Origin: Arthrobacter sp. cf158
GTDB taxonomy: Bacteria > Actinomycetota > Actinomycetes > Actinomycetales > Micrococcaceae
Reading direction: 5' to 3'
DNA length: 64,000 bases
NCBI RefSeq assembly: GCF_900106835.1
Contig: NZ_FNNR01000009.1
Coordinates: forward strand, 62,001-126,000
This document shows positions 1-8,499 of this stretch, piece by piece; the stretch's first letter is position 1, and each line of letters begins with the position of its first letter. A program made the translations under genes and the position numbers. The notes under the pieces were generated by a model. The model was not told the DNA's origin. It did no database searches and saw nothing but the letters and a program-made list of their open reading frames with translations.

Positions 1-105
1 CCGGAAGGCGACCTTCAGTGCACGGCATACCGCCGACTGCTGTCTGAACTCCCGGACGTGGACGGTGTTCCGGTACCTGCAATAGTGCCGTTGCCGCACG
101 GGTAA
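1..105 (+). CDS. C-terminal fragment of an unidentified protein (partial)
   Basis: Frame 1 is open from the first base to a TAA at 103-105, giving 34 residues that end in PAIVPLPHG. No start is visible, so the gene begins left of the window. The fragment is too short to assign a family. It converges on the thioesterase gene, with 53 bp between the two stop codons. Confidence 0.4.
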   Translation, partial: PEGDLQCTAYRRLLSELPDVDGVPVPAIVPLPHG

Positions 106-158
106 TGCCTGCCCTGAACCAACGCTGCGCGGCACTGAAGCGCCCGACGGCGCGTGGT

Positions 159-593
159 TCAGTCTTCGTCGAGCGTTTCCGTCAGGTGGTGCGTGGGGAT
201 GCGGTCCCGGTCGTAGGTGATTTCTGTGTAGCCATGAGGCTGCGGGCGGCCGTCTGAGCCGAGGTTCACGAAGACGATTTCCTCGATGGTCAGGATGGCC
301 TGACGCGTGATCATGTTGCGGACCTCCGCGCGCATGGTCAGCGAGGTACGGCCGAAGCGTTTCGCCGTCAGCCCCATCTCGATCAGGTCGCCTTGGACCG
401 CCGAGCTCACAAAGTTAATCTCCGAGATGTACTTGGTGACTGCCCTGCCGTTGCCCAGCTGGAGGATGGCGTAGATAGCGGCCTCTTCATCGATCCACTT
501 CAGCAGGCTCCCACCGAAGAGTGTGCCGTTGGCGTTGAGGTCCTCGGGCCGCACCCATTTACGGGTGCGAAAGGTGATGTCTGCTTTTTCCAT
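159..593 (-). CDS. acyl-CoA thioesterase (hotdog fold)
   Basis: This 144-residue protein reads as a single hotdog-fold thioesterase of the YciA/BFIT type, which hydrolyses acyl-CoA to free acid and CoA in the cytosol. Residues 17-40 carry the family pattern (PEDLNANGTLFGG followed by LLKWIDEEAA), in which the N..GT.FGG loop and the acidic residue of the W-D-E helix shape the active site. A later F-V-S-S segment and the TIEEIVFVNL strand also fit the fold. Length is normal for a one-domain member. It stands alone between a convergent fragment and a GNAT gene. The acyl substrate cannot be read from the sequence. Confidence 0.85.
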   Translation of the reverse strand: MEKADITFRTRKWVRPEDLNANGTLFGGSLLKWIDEEAAIYAILQLGNGRAVTKYISEINFVSSAVQGDLIEMGLTAKRFGRTSLTMRAEVRNMITRQAILTIEEIVFVNLGSDGRPQPHGYTEITYDRDRIPTHHLTETLDED

Positions 594-658
594 ATTCCGA
601 GATTATCGAACTGCCGCGGCCTCCGCTTGATATTGCGTCCCCATCCCAGGCTCCTCCG

Positions 659-1162
659 CTACGCCATTGCTGTGTGCGAGGCACTGTGCGAATCGAGTCG
701 CTTGGAGTAGCAATACGATTCGTTGACGCCTATGTACGGGCCGAAGTTCGGTACAGGGGCAAAACCGGCACTTTCGTAGAAGCTCCGGCCATCTGACTGT
801 GCTGATCCGGCTTCGGCTGCAATCACGGTGGATCCGTGCGAATGAGCCTGGGCTTCGAGGGCTGCCAGAATGGAGCTCGCCACTCCCGAGCCCCGGGCGT
901 AGGGGACCACATACAGCCTTTTGATTTCGGCCGTGTTCTCGTCCAGCATGCGGAGCCCGCCACATCCCAGTGGCTGTCCCGAGCATTTCTCATAGGCCAC
1001 CACGAAGACCGCAGTGTCCGCTTCCGACGGTGGGGGTCCGGGCTCATGGTCGGTGCTTCCGAAACGTGAATCCAGTTCTGCCTGCTGCGCGGCTCGGAGG
1101 TCAGCGCCCACGGGGTTGGCCCACGTGACCTGCCGAATGTTGAGCCGTGGGTTCGTCTGCAT
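659..1162 (-). CDS. GNAT-family N-acetyltransferase
   Basis: This 167-residue protein matches the GNAT fold, which transfers acetyl groups from acetyl-CoA to an amine. The core is visible in order: strand beta4 with GCGGLRML, then AEIKRLYVVPYARGSGVASSIL, which includes the R-G-S-G-V-A acetyl-CoA pyrophosphate loop, and a C-terminal GRSFYESAGFAPV motif. An ATG at 1160-1162 is the natural start. The substrate is unknown. The gene lies 65 bp upstream of the thioesterase in the same direction but has no evident functional link to it. Confidence 0.85.
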   Translation of the reverse strand: MQTNPRLNIRQVTWANPVGADLRAAQQAELDSRFGSTDHEPGPPPSEADTAVFVVAYEKCSGQPLGCGGLRMLDENTAEIKRLYVVPYARGSGVASSILAALEAQAHSHGSTVIAAEAGSAQSDGRSFYESAGFAPVPNFGPYIGVNESYCYSKRLDSHSASHTAMA

Positions 1163-1323
1163 TTGTGCCTCAATTCGCCGGGTTTCGTCGGAGGTGTCTA
1201 TGCGACTTAAGCCTAGGGAGCTGTGGTTACCGTGGTGTTTCCTGCGCGTAAGCGTCGGGAGAATTGCTGCTGCCCCTGGGTTGGGGCGCAGAGAGGGCCT
1301 CGCAACGTCTCTTGCAGTACCTC

Positions 1324-1980
1324 TTAAAGCGCCTCGCCGGTTGGGTCGTCTACGGTTTGATCGGCCAGGGCCAAGCCGCCCACGGGAATTTGATCCCAGT
1401 GCAGTACCTTCCAGCCGTTCTTGGGATTGCCTTCAAGAGCCACGATGCCCGTGTTGGGGAGCTGATGCGTCTCGGCGAACACGGTGTCGATGTCCGTGGC
1501 CCGCCGGCCCGCCCAGCAACGAATGGCCGCGCCGTGGCTGACAATCGCGGCCGTCTGGTGTCCTGCGGCCGCAACTTTCTCTACGGAAGCATCGAAGCGG
1601 GCGAAGAAGTCGTGCCCGTTGAAAGCTCCGGGCATCCGAACGTCCAAGTCGCCATCCGTCCAGGCGAACACTGTGCTCATGTACCGTACGTGTGATTCGT
1701 GATCGGTCTTCTTTTCCAGCGCCCCCGCCTCGATTTCGTGGACTCCGTCCAGAATTTCCGGTTCCAATCCTGTTGCTTTTGCCAAGGGTGCAGCTGTCCG
1801 CTGGGTTCGCAGCAACGTCGAGGTGTACAAGGCTTGGATGCCTTCGTCAGCCAGGGCTTCCGGCAGGGCCGCCGCTTGACGCTCGCCCAGTTCGGTCAGT
1901 CCCGGTCCAGGGAATGCAGTGTCCAGCTGGCCTGCAACATTGCCGGGTGTTTGTCCGTGCCTGATCAACAGGAGCTTCAT
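1324..1980 (-). CDS. histidine phosphatase family protein
   Basis: This 218-residue protein opens with the catalytic RHGQTPGN motif at residues 8-15; the histidine is the residue phosphorylated in this superfamily. Further features are the S-T-L-L-R-T-Q-R-T segment, the acidic EIEAG stretch and IVSHGAAIR, which carries the second active-site histidine. The family covers phosphoglycerate mutases, phosphatases and sugar-phosphate phosphatases, so the substrate is undetermined. The start ATG at 1978-1980 leaves the expected few residues before RHG. The next gene in this direction is purB, about 275 bp upstream. Confidence 0.85.
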   Translation of the reverse strand: MKLLLIRHGQTPGNVAGQLDTAFPGPGLTELGERQAAALPEALADEGIQALYTSTLLRTQRTAAPLAKATGLEPEILDGVHEIEAGALEKKTDHESHVRYMSTVFAWTDGDLDVRMPGAFNGHDFFARFDASVEKVAAAGHQTAAIVSHGAAIRCWAGRRATDIDTVFAETHQLPNTGIVALEGNPKNGWKVLHWDQIPVGGLALADQTVDDPTGEAL

Positions 1981-2172
1981 GGTTGCTCCGCTCCTCTACG
2001 TCGTAGCTGTTCGGCCTCTGGACGCTTTGCGCTCCTGCCCGGTTACACCAGCCAATCAGTCGTCTCAGTCCGGGAACAGCCCGACACGCCGTGTCGCGAA
2101 CCCTCGGACGGGATGCTGAGGAAAGCAACTGGGAAGGAACGCACCTCTGCCTGCCGAGCTAGGCCTCCACCA

Positions 2173-2208
2173 CGGGTTAAACGCCGACGGCGGGTTAAAC
2201 ACCGACGG
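2173..2208. repeat. tandem 18-bp duplication beside the purB terminator
   Basis: Two copies of an 18-bp unit (CGGGTTAAACRCCGACGG, differing at one base) lie head to tail at 2173-2190 and 2191-2208. The second copy supplies the left arm of the hairpin at 2203-2241, and the first copy offers a partial alternative arm. Confidence 0.7.
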
Positions 2209-2241
2209 CGGGCCGAGGCACCCTGCCCCGGCCCGCCGTCG
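2203..2241 (-). terminator. stem-loop downstream of purB
   Basis: A perfect 12-bp stem (CGACGGCGGGCC at 2203-2214 with its complement at 2230-2241) and a 15-nt loop begin 15 bp beyond the purB stop. On the minus strand the stem is followed by GTGTTTAA, a weak T tract. It is most simply the purB terminator. Confidence 0.6.
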
Positions 2242-2255
2242 TCGCGCGTTGTGAA

Positions 2256-3662
2256 TTACTGCAGGTGATCCACCAACTTGTCGGCGATGCCCGTGTACTT
2301 ACCCGGGGTCAGCGCCAGCAAGCGGGCCTCGGCGTCGGCCGAGAGGCCCAGGCCCTGGACGAATTCCTGCATGCGGGCGCCGTCAACGCGCTGGCCGCGG
2401 GTGAGGTCCTTCAGGCGCTCGTACGGGTTTTCCATACCTTCAACGCCGGCGATCGCTTCAGCGCGCATGACCATCTGGATGGCTTCGCCCAGTACTTCCC
2501 AGTTGGTGTTGAGGTCTCCGGCGAGGACTTCCTCAGCGACGTCCAGTGCCTTGAGTCCCTTGGCGACGTTGGAGATGGCCAGCAGCGAGTGCCCAAAAGC
2601 CACGCCGATGTTGCGCTGGGAGGAGGAGTCGGTGAGGTCGCGCTGCCAGCGGGAGGTGACCAGCGTTGCGCCCAGGGTATCCAGGAGCCCGTTGGAGATC
2701 TCCAGGTTGGCTTCGGCGTTCTCGAAGCGGATCGGGTTGACCTTGTGCGGCATGGTGGACGAACCCGTGGCACCGGCAACCGGAATCTGGCGGAAGTAAC
2801 CGATGGAGATGTAGCTCCAGATGTCCGTGCAGACGTTGTGCAGGATGCGGTTGAAGCGTGCGATGTCGGCGTAGAGCTCGGCCTGCCAGTCGTGGCTTTC
2901 GATCTGCGTGGTCAGCGGGTTCCAGGTGAGCCCCAGGCCCTCCACGAAGGACTTTGCGACGGCTTCCCAGTCAGCGGTGGGGACAGACGCGACGTGTGCG
3001 GCGTAGGTGCCGGTTGCGCCGTTGATCTTGCCCAGGTATTCGGTCTTGGCGATGCGTGCAAGCTGGCGGTTCAGGCGGTGCGCAATGACAGCGAGTTCCT
3101 TGCCCAGCGTGGTGGGGGTGGCGGGCTGGCCGTGGGTGCGCGACAGCATTGGCACCGAGCGGTTGGCTTCTGCCATGTCCTCGATCTGCTTGACCAGGGC
3201 GGAGGCGTTGGGCAGCCAAACGTCCTCTACGGCACCCTTGATGCCCACAGCGTAGGAGAGGTTGTTGATGTCCTCGGAGGTGCAGCCGAAGTGCACCATG
3301 GCCGTCAGGTTCTCGATGCCGATGGCGGGCAGCCTGCGGCCGATGTAGTACTCAACAGCCTTGACGTCGTGGACGGTCACGGCTTCGATTTCGGCAAGTT
3401 CGTTGACCGATGCGGCATCGAACCCCGTGACGATGGCACGCAACTGCGCGTTCTGCTCGTCCGTCAGCGGGCCTGCACCCGGGAGTACGGACTGGCTGGT
3501 GAGGTGAATCAGCCACTCGACTTCGACGTGAACACGATCGCGGTTCAGGGCCGCCTCGGACAAGTAGTCGACCAGGGGTGCGACGGCGGCACGGTAGCGG
3601 CCGTCAAGGGCGCCAAGGGCGAGGGGTTCGGAAGCGAGGGAGACGCGGGGGGATTCAGCCAT
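2256..3662 (-). CDS. purB: adenylosuccinate lyase
   Basis: This 468-residue enzyme performs two steps of purine synthesis, SAICAR to AICAR plus fumarate and adenylosuccinate to AMP plus fumarate. The fumarase/aspartase signature SSTMPHKVNPIRFEN is intact, as are the TSEDINNLSYA and SRTHGQPATPTTLGKE segments that carry active-site residues. The open frame extends about 97 codons further upstream, but that stretch is not conserved-looking and overlaps the region divergent to the next gene. The ATG at 3660-3662 (MAESPRVS) gives the usual family length. A GC-rich hairpin follows the stop. Confidence 0.95.
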   Translation of the reverse strand: MAESPRVSLASEPLALGALDGRYRAAVAPLVDYLSEAALNRDRVHVEVEWLIHLTSQSVLPGAGPLTDEQNAQLRAIVTGFDAASVNELAEIEAVTVHDVKAVEYYIGRRLPAIGIENLTAMVHFGCTSEDINNLSYAVGIKGAVEDVWLPNASALVKQIEDMAEANRSVPMLSRTHGQPATPTTLGKELAVIAHRLNRQLARIAKTEYLGKINGATGTYAAHVASVPTADWEAVAKSFVEGLGLTWNPLTTQIESHDWQAELYADIARFNRILHNVCTDIWSYISIGYFRQIPVAGATGSSTMPHKVNPIRFENAEANLEISNGLLDTLGATLVTSRWQRDLTDSSSQRNIGVAFGHSLLAISNVAKGLKALDVAEEVLAGDLNTNWEVLGEAIQMVMRAEAIAGVEGMENPYERLKDLTRGQRVDGARMQEFVQGLGLSADAEARLLALTPGKYTGIADKLVDHLQ

Positions 3663-3828
3663 AGTGCCTATTCTTTCATGCTCCGCATCGAGGCCGGGAG
3701 TTGGTGACGGGGCTATGTGGAAGGTTGGCCAGGTTATCCACATACACGACAGCACCGCTTCCGTCCGATTCCAGCACTCCGTAGCGTCGTAGGGACCGAT
3801 CACAGAACAATCAATGGAGTACACGGAC

Positions 3829-4140
3829 ATGAGCGTCGGCTTGATGCCTGCAGCCAACCCGCCCACCTTCGACCCCCTGGAATGTGCTTCCCGGAGCCAT
3901 GAAGTCCAGAGGCTCGCCTGGCGTGTAAAGGCTTGCGTAGACCAGGCAGACACGGTTCTTGCTTCGCTGCGGCGGGCTCAGATGGACCACTGGCTCTCTC
4001 CCGCTGGACGTGCCTACCGCACCACCATTGCTTTGCACGCGTCAGCGCTGATGCGCGCCCGGGAGTCCTTGGATGCCGCAGTCGCCTCGGTGCTCCGGCA
4101 CTCCCAAAACGTGTCCGTCTCGGGGGAGAGGGGTCCCTGA
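3829..4140 (+). CDS. WXG100-like small helical protein
   Basis: This 103-residue, largely helical protein has the central turn HWLSPAGRAYR at about residues 54-64, which resembles the W-x-G turn of ESAT-6/WXG100 proteins exported by type VII systems. Helices rich in Ala, Arg and Leu lie on both sides. I chose the ATG at 3829 because GGAG at 3816-3819 sits 9 nt upstream; an ATG at 3814 lacks a ribosome site. Its stop overlaps the next start (TGATG), so the two are coupled. The WXG assignment is inference from layout, and no ESX ATPase gene is nearby. Confidence 0.65.
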   Translation: MSVGLMPAANPPTFDPLECASRSHEVQRLAWRVKACVDQADTVLASLRRAQMDHWLSPAGRAYRTTIALHASALMRARESLDAAVASVLRHSQNVSVSGERGP

Positions 4141-5495
4141 TGTCTGACTCAGCTCCCGTCGGTGCCGGAGAAGCACCCCGGCCGCTGCCCCCGGCACCGG
4201 ACGGGATCCTGGCCATCCGGGGAGGGGTGGCGGGGATGTCGTTCCAGCTCGAGGAACTGCTTCGGGGAGCCGGCCAGCTTGATGAAGTGGTCCAACAGCT
4301 CATCGGTATCGAAGAGGCAGCACGCCGGGTCCAGGACGAGTTGGAACCGTACCTCTACGACTCCTATGGCACAGGCTGCAGCGCGATCAATGCGGTGGCG
4401 GAGAGCCGGAAGGAAGTGGGACGGGTGCGTGAGGAGTTGGTGGAAGTAAGCACGAGCGTGCGGGCAAGCCACCGGGACTACATGCAGGCGGAGGACAAAA
4501 ACGCCCGGCCCCACGCCCTGCGTCTCGACCAACTTAAGGGATCCGGCGCGCCTGGCCTCCTGGCGCTGGGGCGAGACCTCACTGAGGAGAACTACAACCG
4601 GTTCATCCCTGACGACTATATGGCGGCCGACCTCATACGCCCCCTTCTGGATTCGCCACTACTGGCCCAGTACCAACCCCGTCCGGTAAGCATCGAAAAA
4701 ATGGATGAAACCGCCGAAGACGTGCAGCCGACTATGGCCGAAAGCCTCCGACGTCTCGAGAGGCTCCATGCCCGGAATGACGGTGAAATTGAGGTCATTC
4801 AATTCGATAACAACGGGTCGCCGTCATGGATGGTCCTGATTCCGGGAACCCAACCCAAGTCACCCGCCACAAACCCCTTTGATATCCAAGGAATCGGCGA
4901 AGCGCTGGGCTACGACTCTGAAGATGTCGTCCCAGCCGTTGGCCAAGCGCTCCGTGAGGCGGGTGCTGCCGCTGGGGACCCAGTAGTGGCAGTGGGGCAT
5001 AGCCAGGGCGGCGTCCACGCCATGAATCTCAGCCAGAACAAGGCGTTTCTCAGTGAGTTCGACCTCAAGTACGTGCTGACCGCCGGAGCTCCTGTTGGTG
5101 GCATCACAGCTGAGCCGGGCATCAGTTCACTCCATCTGGAACACGTTCAGGACTGGGTCCCGGGAGCAGATGGCAGGAGAAACCCCGATACCAAGGACAG
5201 AGTGACTGTGACCCTGAAGGATGGGGTCAGGACACCAGCCGGGGAAGATCCGGGTTTGGGCCCGGGGCATGACCAGGAGAATTACGCGGCAGGGGCCGAG
5301 TTGGTCGCCGCCAGCCACGACGAGTCACTGGCAACCTCCACTGCTGCGTTCGCGGGTGTCGTGGGCGCCGGCGGGGTAGCCAAGGTGACGCGCTTCAAAC
5401 TGGAAAGGGCGCCCATGCCAGGACCGTCGTCCGCGGCGCGGCCTGGTCCGCCTCCAACGGTCCGGGACACAAAGGCGGACGCTGGAACCCGGTAG
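4140..5495 (+). CDS. alpha/beta hydrolase with helical N-terminal domain
   Basis: This 451-residue protein has two parts. Residues 1 to about 125 form an amphipathic helical region resembling the helical targeting domains of WXG/LXG-type proteins. The rest is an alpha/beta hydrolase with the nucleophile elbow GHSQGG (Ser288) and a preceding strand VVAVG. A plausible catalytic histidine is in the GPGHDQENY stretch. The C-terminal 30 residues are Pro/Ala-rich. It overlaps the small WXG-like gene by one base in TGATG, which suggests the two proteins act as a pair. No signal peptide is seen. The substrate is unknown; lipase or esterase activity is only a family inference. Confidence 0.75.
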   Translation: MSDSAPVGAGEAPRPLPPAPDGILAIRGGVAGMSFQLEELLRGAGQLDEVVQQLIGIEEAARRVQDELEPYLYDSYGTGCSAINAVAESRKEVGRVREELVEVSTSVRASHRDYMQAEDKNARPHALRLDQLKGSGAPGLLALGRDLTEENYNRFIPDDYMAADLIRPLLDSPLLAQYQPRPVSIEKMDETAEDVQPTMAESLRRLERLHARNDGEIEVIQFDNNGSPSWMVLIPGTQPKSPATNPFDIQGIGEALGYDSEDVVPAVGQALREAGAAAGDPVVAVGHSQGGVHAMNLSQNKAFLSEFDLKYVLTAGAPVGGITAEPGISSLHLEHVQDWVPGADGRRNPDTKDRVTVTLKDGVRTPAGEDPGLGPGHDQENYAAGAELVAASHDESLATSTAAFAGVVGAGGVAKVTRFKLERAPMPGPSSAARPGPPPTVRDTKADAGTR

Positions 5496-5521
5496 GTGCT
5501 TCAGATTGCGGCGGACGTATT

Positions 5522-5555
5522 CCTGGCGCCGCCGTTAGCGCTTGCGGGCGCCAGG
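5522..5555. terminator. hairpin between convergent genes
   Basis: CCTGGCGCC at 5522-5530 pairs with GGCGCCAGG at 5547-5555 around a 16-nt loop. It spans the stop codon of the minus-strand holin-like gene and follows the hydrolase stop by 26 bp. It could terminate either strand, but there is no clear T tract. Confidence 0.35.
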
Positions 5556-5963
5556 GATGAGTCCAGCCACCATCGAGATGATGCTGATGATGATCGAGGC
5601 CAGGATGGCCGTCCAAAAGAAGGAGTCGAGGGTGAGGTGCACCGGTGTGAAGGTGCTCAGCCATGCGGTCAGGTACAGCATGGCTGCATTGATCACGATC
5701 GTGAACAGGCCCAGCGTCAGGATGGTCACCGGAAGTGACAATAGCCTGACCAACGGACGGACGAAGGCATTCACGACGCCGAAGATCAGTCCGATGAACA
5801 GGTACGCGAGAACGATGCCGGCGGTGTCTGCGCCTTGGGTGAGGCCCGCGTTGGTGGCTGCCTTCTCGGTTGCCGTGGTGGTGATATCCATGCCTTGCAG
5901 CAGCCAAGTTGCCACCCACAGGGCAAGCCCGTTAATCAGGACGCGAATGATGAATGAACCCAT
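5535..5963 (-). CDS. phage-holin-4-like small membrane protein
   Basis: This 142-residue integral membrane protein has four hydrophobic segments (about residues 3-22, 46-65, 76-98 and 112-135). It carries the family pattern F.NAFVRPLVRLLSLPVTILTLGLF typical of the Phage_holin_4_2 (YvlD-type) family. Despite the name, these are ordinary chromosomal membrane proteins and give no evidence of a prophage. Function is unknown. It is transcribed away from hisC, whose start lies 72 bp from its own. Confidence 0.85.
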   Translation of the reverse strand: MGSFIIRVLINGLALWVATWLLQGMDITTTATEKAATNAGLTQGADTAGIVLAYLFIGLIFGVVNAFVRPLVRLLSLPVTILTLGLFTIVINAAMLYLTAWLSTFTPVHLTLDSFFWTAILASIIISIISMVAGLIPGARKR

Positions 5964-6035
5964 GACCCCATGGTTTCATACGCACCTGTTAAACGGCTCG
6001 GCGGAGGCCGTGGGTTGGCAAGTAGGCTTGAAGCC

Positions 6036-7154
6036 ATGACTACTACTGACAACGCACCGGAGGGCGTACTCCCTCGTCCGGTCGTGGACAGGCTCCCGAA
6101 GTACGCCGCAGGCAAACCGCCCGCTGCGATTGAGGGCCTCACCAGCTACAAATTGTCGTCCAACGAGAACCCGCTGCCCCCGATTCCTGCAGTGTTGCAG
6201 GCAATTGCGGACCAGTCCGATATCAACCGCTACCCGGACCCGCTCGCAACCAAGCTGCGAACGGCACTTGCCGGCTTCCTTGGTGTCCCGGCTGACGACG
6301 TCGTCACCGGTGCCGGCAGCCTCGGGGCGCTGAACCAGATCCTCGCCACGTTCGCCGGGCAGAATGATGACGGCAAGGCGGATGAGGTCATTTACGCTTG
6401 GCGTTCCTTCGAGGCGTACCCCATCTGCGTAGGTCTTGCCGGTGCCGTCAGTGTGCAGATCCCGCTGCTGGCTGACGGACGCCACGACCTCGAGACCATG
6501 GCGTCGGCCGTCACGGTGCGCACCAAGGTGATTCTCCTGTGCACTCCTAACAACCCCACTGGTCCAATCCTCACCGCAGAGGAAACGGAGCGTTTCATCC
6601 AGTCGGTGCCACCCAACGTAGTGGTGGTGATAGATGAGGCGTACCAGGAATTCGTGCGGGACCCGGATGCGGTGGACGGTATCAAGCTTTACCGCGACTA
6701 TCCCAATGTGGTGGTCCTGAGGACCTTCTCCAAGGCGCACGGTCTGGCCGGGCTCCGTGTCGGATACAGCGTCTCCGGCCCCGCACTGACCCAGCACCTG
6801 CGGGTAACGGCAACCCCGTTTGCCGTTTCCCAGATCGCCGAGCGCGCCGCCGTTACCTCCATCGAGAATTTCGACCAGGTTGTGGAAAGGGTACAAAGCC
6901 TGGTGGACGAGCGCGACCGCGTCACAGCGGGCCTGCGCGAACTCGGGTGGTTCGTTCCGGAGGCCCAAGGCAACTTCGTTTGGCTCAATCTTGGCGAGCA
7001 CAGTGCCGGGTTTGCAGCCTTGGCGGCGGAGCAGGCGTTGTCCGTCCGGGCATTCGCAAATGAGGGCGTCCGGGTAAGCATTGGCGAGGTGGAGGCCAAC
7101 ACCCGGTTCTTGAATCTCTGTGCAGGTTATACAAATGCTCCGCAGGGTTCCTAG
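6036..7154 (+). CDS. hisC: histidinol-phosphate aminotransferase
   Basis: This 372-residue fold-type I PLP enzyme interconverts histidinol phosphate and imidazole-acetol phosphate in histidine synthesis; many homologues also accept aromatic amino acids. Visible features are LSSNENPLPP near the N-terminus, the TPNNPTGPI motif, IDEAYQEF and the PLP lysine in TFSKAHGLAGLRVGY (Lys233). The ATG at 6036 gives the usual N-terminus; the frame is open about 22 codons further upstream, with no better ribosome site. It lies just upstream of the 2-oxoacid dehydrogenase operon, and there is no other his gene in the window. A paralogous aromatic aminotransferase role is therefore possible. Confidence 0.85.
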   Translation: MTTTDNAPEGVLPRPVVDRLPKYAAGKPPAAIEGLTSYKLSSNENPLPPIPAVLQAIADQSDINRYPDPLATKLRTALAGFLGVPADDVVTGAGSLGALNQILATFAGQNDDGKADEVIYAWRSFEAYPICVGLAGAVSVQIPLLADGRHDLETMASAVTVRTKVILLCTPNNPTGPILTAEETERFIQSVPPNVVVVIDEAYQEFVRDPDAVDGIKLYRDYPNVVVLRTFSKAHGLAGLRVGYSVSGPALTQHLRVTATPFAVSQIAERAAVTSIENFDQVVERVQSLVDERDRVTAGLRELGWFVPEAQGNFVWLNLGEHSAGFAALAAEQALSVRAFANEGVRVSIGEVEANTRFLNLCAGYTNAPQGS

Positions 7155-7173
7155 CGGTTAACAAATGCGCCAA

Positions 7174-7199
7174 CCTTACTTACTGCCGATAAAGTAAGG
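7174..7199. promoter_or_regulatory. inverted repeat upstream of the 2-oxoacid dehydrogenase operon
   Basis: CCTTACTT at 7174-7181 and AAGTAAGG at 7192-7199 form perfect 8-bp arms around a 10-nt spacer, 107-132 bp before the E1alpha start. The AT-rich arms and the spacing resemble an operator more than a terminator. The binding protein is unknown. Confidence 0.4.
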
Positions 7200-7215
7200 G
7201 ACGAAAGCCAAAAGT

Positions 7216-7249
7216 ATGCCCGCTCCGGAATACATTCCGGAGCGGGCAT
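7216..7249. terminator. 34-bp perfect palindrome between hisC and E1alpha
   Basis: A perfect 16-bp stem (ATGCCCGCTCCGGAAT and its complement) with a 2-nt centre lies 61 bp after the hisC stop and 56 bp before the E1alpha start. No T tract follows on the plus strand; on the minus strand ACTTTTGG follows. It could be the hisC terminator or a cruciform or operator for the operon. Confidence 0.5.
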
Positions 7250-7305
7250 ATATCCCAGCGACAGACATTGCCAGGCGCCCCCGCCACGGCAAGCAAGGAG
7301 ACGGA

Positions 7306-8499
7306 ATGGGCTCGACACAACTGCCCCCCGGGACGGAAGAAACTCTCGCGGCAACCTCCGCGGCAGCAGCCGCGCCAGGCGAACCGGTGGAAATGGTTCA
7401 GTTGCTAGGCCCTGACGGAAAATTGGGAAGCGATCCCGTCTTCTCGGATTACGCCAAGCGCATTGATCCGGAGAAACTGCGCGTTTTTTACGCCGATATG
7501 GCCCGGATCCGTCGCTTCGACCAAGAGGCTACCGCACTGCAGCGCCAAGGCGAATTGGCGCTTTGGGTGCCGCTCACAGGTCAAGAGGCCGCGCAGATCG
7601 GTTCCGGCCACGCAAGCCAGCCCCAGGATTACATCTTCCCCACGTACCGCGAACACGGCGTAGCGCTGGTCCGCAATGTTGACCTGGCTGAACTGCTCAA
7701 GCAGTTCCGCGGTGTATCGAACGGCGGCTGGGATCCACGGGAGAACAACTTCCACCTCTATACGCTGGTCCTTGCTGCCCAGACCCTCCACGCAGTGGGC
7801 TACGCCATGGGCATCCAGCGGGATCAGAAGCTCGCCGCCGCCACGGACTCCAACGACCCCAAGGCCGCCGTCATCGCCTACTTCGGCGATGGCGCCAGCT
7901 CCGAAGGTGACGTCCACGAATCCATGGTGTTTGCTGCCTCCTACGAGGCCCCCGTGGTGTTCTTCTGCCAGAACAACCACTGGGCCATTTCCGTGCCCAC
8001 CGAGGTCCAGACGAAGGTTCCGCTGGCCAACCGCGCCAAGGGGTACGGTTTCCCGGGAATCCGCGTGGACGGCAACGACGTCATCGCCGTCCATGCCGTC
8101 ACGGAGTGGGCGCTGGAGCATGCCCGTGAGGGCCGTGGGCCGGTGCTGATTGAGGCTTACACCTACAGGGTTGGTGCACACACTACTGCCGACGACCCCA
8201 CCAAATACCGGGAGTCCGCCGAGGAAGCGGCATGGCGGGAGAAGGATCCGCTGGACCGCCTCGAGAAGTACCTGCGGGCAGAAGGCCTTGCCGACGAGGC
8301 GTTCTTCGAGCAGGTCAAGGCCGACGGCGACGAGTTGGCCACGTATGTCCGCAGTACCACCCATGGCCTCGAGGTCCCGGACATCCGTGAGGCGTTCGCC
8401 AATGTCTATGCCGAACAACACCCGCTGATTGCGGAGGAACTGGCTTGGTTCGAGGAGTACTCGGCCGGCTTCGAAAGCGATGAGGAGGCAGCCAACTGA
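7306..8499 (+). CDS. bkdA: 2-oxoacid (branched-chain or pyruvate) dehydrogenase E1 alpha subunit
   Basis: This 397-residue subunit forms the thiamine-diphosphate E1 heterotetramer with the next gene and decarboxylates a 2-oxoacid, passing the acyl group to lipoyl-E2. The TPP motif is clear (GDGASSEGDVHES ... CQNNHWAIS), as is the phosphorylation-loop-like YRVGAHTTADDPTKYR. The start is the ATG at 7306 with AAGGAG 5 nt upstream. The frame is open 30 codons further, but that would translate the palindrome. Actinobacteria usually make acetyl-CoA with the single-chain AceE, so this three-gene set is more likely the branched-chain enzyme; databases often label such proteins pyruvate dehydrogenase. 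Confidence 0.9.
   Translation: MGSTQLPPGTEETLAATSAAAAAPGEPVEMVQLLGPDGKLGSDPVFSDYAKRIDPEKLRVFYADMARIRRFDQEATALQRQGELALWVPLTGQEAAQIGSGHASQPQDYIFPTYREHGVALVRNVDLAELLKQFRGVSNGGWDPRENNFHLYTLVLAAQTLHAVGYAMGIQRDQKLAAATDSNDPKAAVIAYFGDGASSEGDVHESMVFAASYEAPVVFFCQNNHWAISVPTEVQTKVPLANRAKGYGFPGIRVDGNDVIAVHAVTEWALEHAREGRGPVLIEAYTYRVGAHTTADDPTKYRESAEEAAWREKDPLDRLEKYLRAEGLADEAFFEQVKADGDELATYVRSTTHGLEVPDIREAFANVYAEQHPLIAEELAWFEEYSAGFESDEEAAN

Noticed and set aside
2265..3707. Long plus-strand open frame of 480 codons opposite purB
   Set aside because: It is the shadow of purB in GC-rich DNA; it has no family motif, and purB is certain.
5535..5963. Prophage signal from a phage-holin-family protein
   Set aside because: This family is common on chromosomes, and no other phage gene is near.
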